Shown: positions 28,242 through 38,001 of the stretch, in pieces | Layout: every line of letters starts with the position of its first letter | Position numbering within the stretch: position 1 is the first letter of the stretch | Source of the DNA: Nocardioides sp. JS614 | Lineage (GTDB): Bacteria > Actinomycetota > Actinomycetes > Propionibacteriales > Nocardioidaceae | Direction of reading: 5' to 3' | NCBI RefSeq assembly: GCF_000015265.1 | Contig: NC_008699.1 | Location: 2,852,001-2,916,000, forward strand | DNA length: 64,000 nt | Program-made: the position numbers and the translations under genes | The notes under the pieces: generated by a model | Seen by the model: only the letters and a program-made list of their open reading frames with translations | The model's database searches: none | What the model was told of the DNA's origin: nothing

Positions 28242-29510
28242 CTAGCGACCCGGAGCGCCCCCAGGGATGGGGGCCTCCGGGTCGTAGGGCTCCCGCGTGT
28301 AGACGAAGGTCGCGGCCTCCAGGTAGCGGATCGACCCATCGGATCGACGCACGACCCGCAGCTCCTCGCCGGCGTGGTAGCCGGACAGCCCGACCACCCG
28401 GCCGGCGCGCAGGCCGAACCGGTAGGCCTCGACGCCGTTGCGCAGTGCCACCAGCTCGCTGCCGGCCATCGTGAACACCACCGGCGTGTTGCCCCAGTGC
28501 CAGACGCCCGGGACGCCGGCGAGCTCGGCCGGGACGCTCTCGGCGGGCCGCCACGGCTCGGGCAGGGACGGTTCGCAGCGCTCGAGCTCCTCCAGGAGCC
28601 CGATCACGGCCTCGGCCGGCGAGAACCCGGTCGTCGCGTTCGCGAGGACGACGCCACCGGTGCGCCGCCGCCGGTCGACCAGGCAGGTCGCGAGGAAACC
28701 GGGCATCGAGCCGGTGTGCCCGGCCAGCGTGCCCGAGCCGCCCGCGAACAGCTGGAAGCCGAGCCCGTGCGCCGAACGCAGCCCGTCCTCCGGGCTGCCG
28801 GCCTGGGGCGCGAAGGCCCGGTCGAGCTCGGCGACGGAGAGCACGTCGGGGTGGCCGCCGGCCAGGAACGCGGCGTACGTCGCGAGGTCGGTGACCGTCG
28901 CCCACACCTGCCCGGCCGGGGCCATCGCGCCGTTGTCGGTGGCCGGCTCGGCCAGCAGCGTGGCGTCGTAGGGATGGACCGACCAGCCCTGCGCCGCGGC
29001 GCCCTCGGGGAGGTACGACGTGCGCGCCATCCCCAGCGGCGCCAGGATCCGGTCGCGGACGGCGTCCCACCAGGTGGTCCCGAGCGCCCGGGCGGCGACC
29101 TCGCCGAGGACGGCGTAGCCCAGGTTGGAGTAGTGGAACCGCTCGTGGACCCCGAACACCGCGCCGGACCCGTCGTTGGCGGCCATCAGCTCGGCGAACG
29201 AGGATCCCGGCGTGCGCTCCCACCACGAGCCCACCGGCTCGGACTGCATCCCGGAGCCGTGCGCGAGCAGGGTGCGCAGCGTGCGGTCGGCATACGGGTG
29301 GCCGGCGTTCTCGTCGAGCACCGCCGACGCGGGCTCGTCCAGGCCGAGCCGGCCGTCGCGGACCAGCTGGAGGACGAGCACGGCGGTCATCGTCTTGGTG
29401 ATCGACCCGATCCGGTACTGCACGTCCGCCGGGTCGTGATCCGGGACCGCGGGGCCGCCGTACGAGCCGAACCACACCGGCTCGCCGTCGCGCACCAACC
29501 CGGCCACCAC
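28242..29510 (-). CDS. serine hydrolase (beta-lactamase / class C PBP fold), possibly frameshifted at its 5' end
   Basis: 422 residues from the first usable GTG. The catalytic motifs are intact: SITK (Ser36, Lys39), YSNLGY and HTGSMPG. Members hydrolyse esters, amides or D-amino peptides, so the substrate is open. Upstream of this start the same frame reads RGQSTGRLPS, a normal continuation of the family's N-terminus. The expected first helix (VTVTDATARRLLARLAR) lies in the adjacent frame, beginning at a GTG that overlaps the gcvP stop. A single extra base near 29540 would explain this. The enzyme may still be made from the internal GTG. Confidence 0.8.
   Translation of the reverse strand: MVAGLVRDGEPVWFGSYGGPAVPDHDPADVQYRIGSITKTMTAVLVLQLVRDGRLGLDEPASAVLDENAGHPYADRTLRTLLAHGSGMQSEPVGSWWERTPGSSFAELMAANDGSGAVFGVHERFHYSNLGYAVLGEVAARALGTTWWDAVRDRILAPLGMARTSYLPEGAAAQGWSVHPYDATLLAEPATDNGAMAPAGQVWATVTDLATYAAFLAGGHPDVLSVAELDRAFAPQAGSPEDGLRSAHGLGFQLFAGGSGTLAGHTGSMPGFLATCLVDRRRRTGGVVLANATTGFSPAEAVIGLLEELERCEPSLPEPWRPAESVPAELAGVPGVWHWGNTPVVFTMAGSELVALRNGVEAYRFGLRAGRVVGLSGYHAGEELRVVRRSDGSIRYLEAATFVYTREPYDPEAPIPGGAPGR
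28247..28283. terminator. strong GC hairpin between convergent genes
   Basis: The arms GACCCGGAGCGCCCCC (28247-28262) and GGGGGCCTCCGGGTC (28269-28283) pair over 15 bases with one bulge and a six-base loop. It sits across the end of the serine hydrolase gene and about 38 bases after the stop of the convergent secreted-protein gene. There is no U-tract, as is usual for actinobacterial hairpin terminators, so the call rests on position and stability. Confidence 0.5.
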
Positions 29511-29582
29511 CGACGGCAGCCGCCCGGTCGACTGCCCGCGCGAGGCGCGCCAGCAGCCGTCGGGCCGTCGCGTCGGTGACCG

Positions 29583-32498
<2,916 letters not shown>

Positions 32499-32551
32499 GG
32501 GGGCTCCTCGAAGGGCGTTCGGGTGCCTCCCCCTCTGTCGCGCCGCCGGGT

Positions 32552-32671
32552 GGTGCTCCAGAGTGCCTGACCCGCACGGTCCTGAGGCCTGAGAGGTTCC
32601 GGGGAGGAATTGCCCCTTCGGCGCCCCGGGCCGGGCCCGGGGACTCTCCCGTGCGGGAGTGTCAGCGCACC
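32552..32671 (-). ncRNA. glycine riboswitch (single aptamer) in the gcvP leader
   Basis: Read on the minus strand, the leader contains GGGAGAGTCC, GGCGCCGAAGGGGCAA, CCTCTCAGGC, GGACCG and CACTCTGGAG in that order, the conserved core of glycine aptamers. The ends GGTGC and GCACC can pair to form P1. Only one aptamer copy is visible rather than a tandem. It ends about 54 bases before the gcvP ATG, so glycine would switch gcvP expression on, as this class does in front of glycine-cleavage genes. Confidence 0.9.
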
Positions 32672-32705
32672 CAATCTACCAAGTCGGTGGCCGAGATGCC
32701 GCCAG

Positions 32706-33302
32706 TCAGCCGGTCTTGCGGGCGGCGCGCCGGGCGGCGAGCTCGTCGCCGGGCGACGGCGCGGCCTCGGGCTCGGCGGTGCGCTCGCTGGGCAGCTCGG
32801 CGAGGGTCCCCTCGATCTCCTGCCAGACGCCGCCGATCGCGATGCCGAAGACGCCCTGGCCGCCCTGGAGCAGGTCGATGATCTCGTCGTTGCTGGTGCA
32901 CTCGTAGACCGAGACGCCGTCGCTCATCAGCGTGACCCGGGTCAGGTCGTCGGTGCCCCGCTCGCGCAGGTGCTGGACCGCGGTGCGGATCTGCTGCAGC
33001 GAGATGCCCGCGTCGAGCAGCCGCTTGACGACCTTGAGCAGCAAGATGTCCTGGAAGGAGTAGAGCCGCTGGGAGCCCGAGCCCTTGGCGCCGCGCACGG
33101 TGGGCTCGATCAGGCCGGTGCGGGCCCAGTAGTCGAGCTGACGGTAGGAGATGCCGGCGGCGTTGCACGCGGTCGGGCCGCGGTAGCCGGTGTCGCTGGG
33201 CAGCGGGGAGACGTCGTCGGTGAAGAGGAGGCCCTGCTCCTCGGCCGCGTGGGCGGCGCGCTGCACCTCGGCGTGGTCCGACTGCTGCTCGTTCTCGTTC
33301 AC
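32706..33302 (-). CDS. MerR-family regulator (Rv1830-like)
   Basis: 198 residues from a GTG with GGAGG five bases upstream. A 45-residue polar N-terminus is followed by the MerR helix-turn-helix: GISYRQLDYWARTGLIEPTVRGAKGSGSQRLYSFQDILLLKVVKRLLDAGISLQQI, with an unusually long wing insertion. The C-terminal part (VYECTSNDEIIDLLQGGQGVFGIAIGG) has no metal-binding cysteine pair, so it is not a classical metal sensor. In M. tuberculosis the counterpart lies between Rv1829 and gcvB, the same order as here. A CCTCAA-N7-TTGAGG site lies 157 bases upstream. Confidence 0.88.
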   Translation of the reverse strand: MNENEQQSDHAEVQRAAHAAEEQGLLFTDDVSPLPSDTGYRGPTACNAAGISYRQLDYWARTGLIEPTVRGAKGSGSQRLYSFQDILLLKVVKRLLDAGISLQQIRTAVQHLRERGTDDLTRVTLMSDGVSVYECTSNDEIIDLLQGGQGVFGIAIGGVWQEIEGTLAELPSERTAEPEAAPSPGDELAARRAARKTG

Positions 33303-33458
33303 ACGGTCCTCCGTGGCTACTCCGTTGTGCGTAACCCCCGGGGGAAGGTGCCGCGCGACCCGATGTGCGGGGCACCACAGCGTGGAAGTTACAACAGAGA
33401 CACTTCAAGGTAGGCCCCCGCCGGAGACCCGTCAAAGACGCCGGCGGCGTGTCGCGAC

Positions 33459-33477
33459 CCTCAACCTCTGGTTGAGG
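33459..33477. promoter_or_regulatory. CCTCAA-N7-TTGAGG operator upstream of merR
   Basis: The arms CCTCAA and TTGAGG are separated by seven bases; here the symmetry extends outward and inward to 9-bp perfect arms (33457-33479). The same 19-base architecture occurs at 35556-35574, in front of the FHA-ftsR genes. The size fits MerR-family operators. The binding protein is probably the merR or ftsR product encoded alongside, which is inference. Confidence 0.55.
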
Positions 33478-33503
33478 GTGAGGGATCCGGTGGCGATCCC
33501 GGT

Positions 33504-33566
33504 TGTCGTTTGGTCACCAACTGCAATGGGCAGCGCCGGATCTCTGCTGTTGGGGACCAAACGACA
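33504..33566. repeat. dispersed inverted-repeat element, copy 2
   Basis: Arms of 22 bp (33504-33525 and 33545-33566) pair with two mismatches around a 19-base loop; the loop sequence is unrelated to that of copy 1 (8338-8356) but exactly the same length. The arm core TGTCGTTTGGTCACCAAC is identical to copy 1. It begins 48 bases after the bifunctional nuclease stop on the minus strand, again a position just behind a gene. Confidence 0.7.
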
Positions 33567-33614
33567 GTGGTTCGACCCGACGGCAACGCCGCCAGGTGCG
33601 CGCCATCGGTGCGC

Positions 33615-34091
33615 TCAGGGCTCGGTCGGGGCGTCGAAGTCCTCGGGGGTGACCTGGTCGAGGAACTCGCGGAACTTCTCGACCTCGTCCTCCTGCTCGG
33701 CGGGTACGGCGAGGCCGGCCTCGTCGAGCACCTCCTCCGCGCAGACGATCCGGGTGCCGGTGCGCAGCGCGAGCGCGATCGAGTCCGACGGGCGCGCACT
33801 GACCTCGGCCCCGGAGCCGAACACGAGGGTCGCGAAGAACACCCCGTCCTTGACGTCGGTGATCTGCACCTCGGTCAGCTCGTTGCCGGTGGCCTCGAGC
33901 ACGTCCTTCATCAGGTCGTGCGTCAGCGGCCGGGGCGGGACCACTCCCTGCTGGGCGAAGGCGATCGCCGTCGCCTCCACCGCACCGATCCAGATGGGGA
34001 GGTAGCGCTCGCCCGAGACCTCGCGCAGCAGCACGATCGGCTGGTTCGAGGGCATCTCCACCCTGACTCCCATGACATCGACTTCGCGCAC
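33615..34091 (-). CDS. bifunctional nuclease family (DUF151) protein, Rv1829-like
   Basis: 158 residues from a GTG at 34091 with GGAG just upstream; an internal ATG at 34073 is the alternative. The BFN domain is clear: NQPIVLLREVSGERYLPIWIGAVEATAIAF, PPRPLTHDLMKDVLEATG, VSARPSDSIALALRTG. The C-terminus VEKFREFLDQVTPEDF is the usual actinobacterial tail. Plant members degrade RNA and DNA in vitro, but the bacterial role is unsettled. It stands between the two MerR genes, as in mycobacteria, and its leader carries the nested palindromes at 34153-34231. Confidence 0.88.
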   Translation of the reverse strand: MREVDVMGVRVEMPSNQPIVLLREVSGERYLPIWIGAVEATAIAFAQQGVVPPRPLTHDLMKDVLEATGNELTEVQITDVKDGVFFATLVFGSGAEVSARPSDSIALALRTGTRIVCAEEVLDEAGLAVPAEQEDEVEKFREFLDQVTPEDFDAPTEP

Positions 34092-34152
34092 CACTCCACA
34101 GTACCCCCGGCGCGACAGCCGACCCGATGGCTCGGGGGCCCGCACCCGCCGT

Positions 34153-34231
34153 ACTTCTCGGCCAAAACCGGAACTTCTCGGCCGAAGTTTCGGGCCAACA
34201 GTTCCGGTTTCCCCGGGTACCCGGGGAAACC
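34153..34231 (-). promoter_or_regulatory. nested, mutually exclusive palindromes between ftsR and the nuclease gene
   Basis: Three stems can be drawn. A perfect 26-bp palindrome spans 34206-34231 (half-site GGTTTCCCCGGG). Ten-base arms AAACCGGAAC (34165-34174) and GTTCCGGTTT (34201-34210) form a second stem that reuses the GGTTT of the first. AACTTC-TCGGCC-GAAGTT (34172-34189) is a third that competes with the second. ACTTCTCGGCC is also repeated exactly 20 bases apart (34153 and 34173). The stretch is less GC-rich than its surroundings and lies in the RNA leader of the nuclease gene, 62-140 bases before its GTG. Confidence 0.5.
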
Positions 34232-34248
34232 GACCCCCCACCCCACCC

Positions 34249-35001
34249 TCAGGTGGAGCGCAGCCCGCTCTTCACCAAGGTGGCGTGCAGGCGGACCGAG
34301 AGGGCGGCGATCTCGCTGACGGTCTCCTCGGCGCGCGCGGCGGCCGCGGCGTCGCGGCCTCGCTTCTGGGGGGCGACGACCTGCTCGACCAGGCCCACCT
34401 CGCGGTCGGCGGCGGTCTTGAAGGCGCGCAGGTGCCGGGGCTCGAAGCCGAAGTCGGCCAGCTCCCGCGCGGTCTGCGCGATGACCAGCGCGTCGGTGTC
34501 GTAGTGGCCGGTGCCGCGGTGCGCGGCGATCAGCCCGAACTGCTCGAGCTGGTCGAGCAGGTCGTCGGTGATCTCGGCGATCTTCACCAGCTCGCGCCGC
34601 GAGAGCCGCACGTTGTCCCGGCGGGTGAACGAGGCCGGGCTGGGCAGGCCGTCGGCGGCGAGGGCGACCCGCGGCACCGTCGGCACCACGGGGTCGATCG
34701 GCGGCGGCTCCAGGCCGCGGTCGATCGCGTCCAGGTGCTCGCCGATCACCTTCAGCGGCAGGTAGTGGTCGCGCTGCATCCGCAGCACGTAGCGCAGCCG
34801 CTCGACGTCGGCGTGGGAGAACTTCCGGTACCCGGCCGGCGTCCGCTCGGGCTTGATCAGGCCCTTGTCCTCGAGGAAGCGGATCTTCGGGATGGTGATG
34901 CCGGGGAAGTCGGGGCGCAGCTGGTCGAGGACCTGCCCGATGTTCATCCGCGCCCGCGCGGCCGAGGACGCCCCCGAGGCGGTGGACACGGCCCGGGTCA
35001 C
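34249..35001 (-). CDS. ftsR: MerR-family cell-division regulator FtsR (Rv1828-like)
   Basis: 250 residues from a GTG overlapping the FHA gene stop (GTGA). The winged-helix part reads MNIGQVLDQLRPDFPGITIPKIRFLEDKGLIKPERTPAGYRKFSHADVERLRYVL, followed by RDNVRLSRRELVKIAEIT and a C-terminal helical effector region. It lacks metal-binding cysteines. The homologue in Corynebacterium activates ftsZ and other division genes; the mycobacterial one (Rv1828) is in the same gene order. Coupling to the GarA-like gene suggests linkage of metabolism and division signals. Confidence 0.9.
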   Translation of the reverse strand: MTRAVSTASGASSAARARMNIGQVLDQLRPDFPGITIPKIRFLEDKGLIKPERTPAGYRKFSHADVERLRYVLRMQRDHYLPLKVIGEHLDAIDRGLEPPPIDPVVPTVPRVALAADGLPSPASFTRRDNVRLSRRELVKIAEITDDLLDQLEQFGLIAAHRGTGHYDTDALVIAQTARELADFGFEPRHLRAFKTAADREVGLVEQVVAPQKRGRDAAAAARAEETVSEIAALSVRLHATLVKSGLRST

Positions 35002-35528
35002 CTGGCCGCGTGCCCGGAGAAGAACACCAGGCGGTACTTGCCGATCTGGACCTCGTCGCCGTCGGTCAGCTGGACCCGGTCGATCCGGTCGCGGTTGACG
35101 TAGGTGCCGTTGAGGCTCCCGACGTCGCTCACCGTGAACGACTCGCCGGACCGGTGGAACTCGGCGTGCCGGCGGGAGACGGTGACGTCGTCCAGGAAGA
35201 TCTCGCTGTCGGGATGCCGGCCGGCGTTGACGACGTCGGCGTCCAGCAGGAAGCGGCTGCCGGCCCCCGGGCCGCGCTGCACCACCAGCAGCGCATGGCC
35301 GGCCGGGAGCGCGTCCACGGCGGCCGCGTCGACCGCGTTGAGCTGGCGGTCGGAGGTCTCGACCTTGTCCGCGCCGAGCCCGATCGCGATCGTCGCGGTC
35401 GACTCCCCCGACGGCTCGTTGGTCGCAGCAGGGGTCGCGGGCGCCGCCGTCACCAGGCGGGTGCCGCACTGGGAGCAGAAGCGCGCGTCGTCGGGGTTCT
35501 GCGTGCCACACGCTGTGCAGAACGGCAT
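34998..35528 (-). CDS. garA: GarA/OdhI-like FHA protein with N-terminal zinc ribbon
   Basis: 176 residues; AAGGA before the ATG at 35528. The FHA domain (about 78-170) keeps the phosphothreonine-binding residues Arg104 (GRHPDS), Ser118-Arg119-His121 (VSRRHAEF) and Asn140 (GSLNGTYVN), and is very close to mycobacterial GarA. Unlike GarA, the N-terminus is a zinc ribbon, CTACG (Cys4, Cys7) and CSQCG (Cys18, Cys21), and the ETTS phospho-switch motif of GarA/OdhI is not seen. It probably binds 2-oxoglutarate-metabolising enzymes, but the PknB/PknG switch may work differently. Confidence 0.85.
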   Translation of the reverse strand: MPFCTACGTQNPDDARFCSQCGTRLVTAAPATPAATNEPSGESTATIAIGLGADKVETSDRQLNAVDAAAVDALPAGHALLVVQRGPGAGSRFLLDADVVNAGRHPDSEIFLDDVTVSRRHAEFHRSGESFTVSDVGSLNGTYVNRDRIDRVQLTDGDEVQIGKYRLVFFSGHAAR

Positions 35529-35555
35529 CGGTCTGTCCTTCGGTCGGGGGCAAAC

Positions 35556-35574
35556 CCTCAAGGCCGGGTTGAGG
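35556..35574. promoter_or_regulatory. CCTCAA-N7-TTGAGG operator upstream of garA-ftsR
   Basis: This 19-base site has the same arms and spacer length as the one before merR (33459-33477), with an unrelated spacer. It lies 28 bases upstream of the FHA gene ATG, overlapping the expected promoter. It could be autoregulatory for FtsR or a target of the neighbouring MerR protein. Confidence 0.55.
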
Positions 35575-35634
35575 TTGACGGTTGGGACCGAACCTATCAG
35601 CCCGGCCTGCCCGATCAAGCCCGATCGGGACCGG

Positions 35635-36021
35635 TCAGGCGTCGAGCGAGGCCTGGTACGCCGTGGCGTCCAGCAGCCCGTCCAGCCCGGCGCGGTCGCT
35701 CGGGACCACCTCGAAGAGCCAGCCGCCGCCGTACGGGTCGTTGTTCACCAGCTCCGGCGTCGCGTCCAGCGCGTCGTTGCGGGCCACCACCTCGCCGGAG
35801 ACCGGCGCGTAGACGTCGCTCACCGACTTGGTGGACTCCAGCTCACCGCAGGTGCTGCCGGCCTCGACGGTCGACCCGAGCTCCGGGAGGGAGACGTAGA
35901 CGATGTCGCCCAGGGCGTCCTGCGCGTAGTGGGTGATCCCGATCCGGACCGAGCCCTCGTGCTCCCCGGGCTCGCGGACCCACTCGTGCTCGGTCGTGTA
36001 CTTCAAGTCGTCGGGGTACAA
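35635..36021 (-). CDS. gcvH: glycine cleavage system H protein
   Basis: 128 residues. The lipoyl lysine is Lys65 in ELESTKSVSDVYAPVSGEV. The N-terminal KYTTEHEWV and the GDIVYVSLPELG strand are diagnostic. It shuttles the aminomethyl group from GcvP to GcvT; gcvT is not in the window. A GGAG eight bases before the ATG supports the start. It is the last gene before garA in the same direction, but about 107 bases separate them, leaving room for the garA promoter. Confidence 0.96.
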   Translation of the reverse strand: MYPDDLKYTTEHEWVREPGEHEGSVRIGITHYAQDALGDIVYVSLPELGSTVEAGSTCGELESTKSVSDVYAPVSGEVVARNDALDATPELVNNDPYGGGWLFEVVPSDRAGLDGLLDATAYQASLDA

Positions 36022-36081
36022 GGCGTCTCCTCGGGTGGATCGGTGCCGGGATCGGGCGCCCCGGGCGCCCTTGCGGTGAGG

Positions 36082-36819
36082 CTACTGCGCCCCGTCGGGT
36101 TCGGCGTACTCCGGTCTGGCGGGTTTGACCACACTCTCGATGTCGAGGGAGGCGAGCTCGTCGACGACCACGCTCGCACCGTCGTCCTCGAAGAGGTCCC
36201 GCGGCCCGTCGGGGAAGTCGATGCCCGAGCTCGCAAGGGTGTGCGGCTCGCCGATCACGTCGATGACGTACGGCGAGGTGACCACCTGCCCCCCGACCAG
36301 GAGCCCTCCGGGGACGTCCTCGACGGCGGTGTCGGCGACCACCCGAACCTGGCCGTTGACCTGGATCGCCTCGGCGCCGGCGGTGCGCAGCTCCTGCAGG
36401 CTGTCGACCAGGGTCTGCACCTGCACGGTGCCGGTCTCCTCGGTCACGGTCACCCGGATGCCGGGACCGGTCACCGGGACCAGCCCGGCGAGGATCGAGA
36501 GCGTGTCGGCCTCCTGCTGCGCCTGGGCGAGGGCCGCCTCGCGCGAGCCGGTGTCGGAGAGCAGGTCGTCGCGGGTGCGCTGCAGCCGGGCGATCTCGGC
36601 CTCGGCGCGCTGGCTGGTGCCGGCCAGGCCGTTGAGCACGTCGATCAGGTCCTGCTCGCGCAGGCTGCCGTAGGTGTTGTCGACCTCGTTGAACCGGACC
36701 TGGGTGACGGCGGCGTAGCCGAGCACCGCGAGCAGCACCGCGACCACGGCCTGGCTGCGGCTGGGCCGGATCAGGGCGCGGAGCAGCCGGTCCCGCCCGG
36801 TCTGCTGCTCCTCAGGCAT
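36082..36819 (-). CDS. DUF881 membrane-anchored protein (Rv1825-like)
   Basis: 245 residues: a cytoplasmic N-terminus, one membrane helix (QAVVAVLLAVLGYAAVTQV), a coiled coil (about 55-105, AEAEIARLQRTRDDLL) and the DUF881 domain (GPGIRVTVTE, LRTAGAEAIQVNGQVRVV, PYVIDVIG). In Bacillus the relatives YlxW/YlxX lie next to division genes. The function is not established; a link to envelope growth is inferred from the company it keeps. It overlaps sbp by eight bases. Confidence 0.88.
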   Translation of the reverse strand: MPEEQQTGRDRLLRALIRPSRSQAVVAVLLAVLGYAAVTQVRFNEVDNTYGSLREQDLIDVLNGLAGTSQRAEAEIARLQRTRDDLLSDTGSREAALAQAQQEADTLSILAGLVPVTGPGIRVTVTEETGTVQVQTLVDSLQELRTAGAEAIQVNGQVRVVADTAVEDVPGGLLVGGQVVTSPYVIDVIGEPHTLASSGIDFPDGPRDLFEDDGASVVVDELASLDIESVVKPARPEYAEPDGAQ

Positions 36820-37144
36820 GGAACAGGTGCCTTCGGATCGCCGCGACGTTGGAGAAGATCCGGATCCCGAGCACGACGATCACGCCGGTCGACAGCTGGC
36901 CGCCGACGCCCAGCTTGTCGCCGAGGTAGACGATCGCGGCCGCGATGACCACGTTGCTGACGAAGGAGACCACGAACACCTTGTCGTCGAAGATCCCGTC
37001 CAGGTAGGCCCGGAGGGCGCCGAAGACGGCGTCCAGCGCGGCCACGACGGCGATCGGCAGGTAGGGCTCGAGGCCCGCGGGGACGTCCGGCTGGAAGACC
37101 ACGCCCAGCACGATCCCGACCAGCAGCCCGAGTGCGGCGATCAC
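36812..37144 (-). CDS. sbp: small basic protein Sbp (DUF1290)
   Basis: 110 residues with three to four hydrophobic segments (VIAALGLLVGIVLGVVF, AVVAALDAVFGALRAYLDG, FVVSFVSNVVIAAAIVYLGDKLG, LSTGVIVVLGIRIFSNVAAIRRHLF). The C-terminal RIFSNVAAIRRHLF is the family's hallmark. It is always found between DUF881 genes near division loci in Gram-positive bacteria; its mechanism is unknown. The GTG start overlaps the preceding DUF881 stop (GTGA). Confidence 0.9.
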   Translation of the reverse strand: MIAALGLLVGIVLGVVFQPDVPAGLEPYLPIAVVAALDAVFGALRAYLDGIFDDKVFVVSFVSNVVIAAAIVYLGDKLGVGGQLSTGVIVVLGIRIFSNVAAIRRHLFHA

Positions 37145-38001
37145 GGTGGGGTGTCCTTCCGACGCTTGACGAGGTTCTCCTTGGCGGTGCCCTCGACGGC
37201 CCAGTCCAGCTGGATCAGTCGCTGCGGGGCCGCCGGGAGGGAGAGCCGATCCACATTGTCCATGTTCCAGGGGAAGCCGAGCTGGGCGGCCGTGTCGCGG
37301 AACGTCAGGCCGCTCGTCGTCTCCATCAGGTCGGCCTGGAGGGTGCGCGGGTCACCGATGGCGAGCACGACGTACGGCGGCGACAGCGGGCGGAAGTTCA
37401 CGTGGATCGCGGCGCCCGAGTTGCGGATCGGCGTCCGTGCGGTGAGCCGCTGGCCGTTGATCGAGATCGCCTCGGCCCCGGCGTTCCACAGCCCGTCGAC
37501 CAGCGGACGCAGGTCCCGGTCGCGGACCGTGAAGTGGTCGCCGTCGTCGACCGTGACGCGCACGCCCGGGCCGGTGACGGCGCCGAAGCCGGTGACCGCT
37601 CCGAGCCGCTGCACCCGGGCCTGTGCACCCTGCGCGGCGGCGGTGACGTCGTCGAGGTTGTCCTGCAGCGAGACGTCGAGCTCGCGGAGGTCGACGATGC
37701 GCTCCTGGAGGGCGGCCAGGTCGGCCCGGCCGCGGTCGATGTTCGCGATCAGCGACGCCCGGCTGGCGCTCTGCACCCCGGCCCGCTGGGAGTTCTGCAC
37801 GGCGGCGACCGTCACCAGCAGGCCGAAGACCGCGACCACCACGGTCGCGGTTCCCAGGCGGCGCCGCCCGGTCGGCGTGCTCCCCTGCTCGGCGCGGCGC
37901 TCCGCGACGTGGCGGTAGTCCTCGTCGAGGGACTGCTGGGTGATCAGCGTCAGCAGCGGCGTGCTGACCCGGTCGGCCGTCGTGGTCCGGGAGTCAGGCA
38001 T
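37141..38001 (-). CDS. DUF881 membrane-anchored protein (Rv1823-like)
   Basis: 286 residues. A 45-residue cytoplasmic tail precedes the membrane helix (LGTATVVVAVFGLLVTVAAV), a coiled coil and the DUF881 domain (GFGAVTGPGVRVTVDDGDHF, LWNAGAEAISINGQRL, PPYVVLAIGDPRTL). It is a paralogue of the product of 36082-36819, and the pair flanks sbp exactly as in mycobacteria. Its start lies eight bases inside the phosphatidyltransferase gene, so the four genes form one operon. Confidence 0.88.
   Translation of the reverse strand: MPDSRTTTADRVSTPLLTLITQQSLDEDYRHVAERRAEQGSTPTGRRRLGTATVVVAVFGLLVTVAAVQNSQRAGVQSASRASLIANIDRGRADLAALQERIVDLRELDVSLQDNLDDVTAAAQGAQARVQRLGAVTGFGAVTGPGVRVTVDDGDHFTVRDRDLRPLVDGLWNAGAEAISINGQRLTARTPIRNSGAAIHVNFRPLSPPYVVLAIGDPRTLQADLMETTSGLTFRDTAAQLGFPWNMDNVDRLSLPAAPQRLIQLDWAVEGTAKENLVKRRKDTPP

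Larger units (their letters stand above)
33303..33614. other. 312-base intergenic region with operator and repeat
   Basis: No ORF with coding character was found between the merR start and the bifunctional nuclease stop. The region holds a MerR-type palindrome (33459-33477), copy 2 of the dispersed inverted repeat (33504-33566), and presumably the merR promoter; an AT-richer stretch near 33386-33412 (TTGAAG and TGTAAC on the minus strand) is the best promoter candidate but the spacing is not canonical. Confidence 0.5.
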
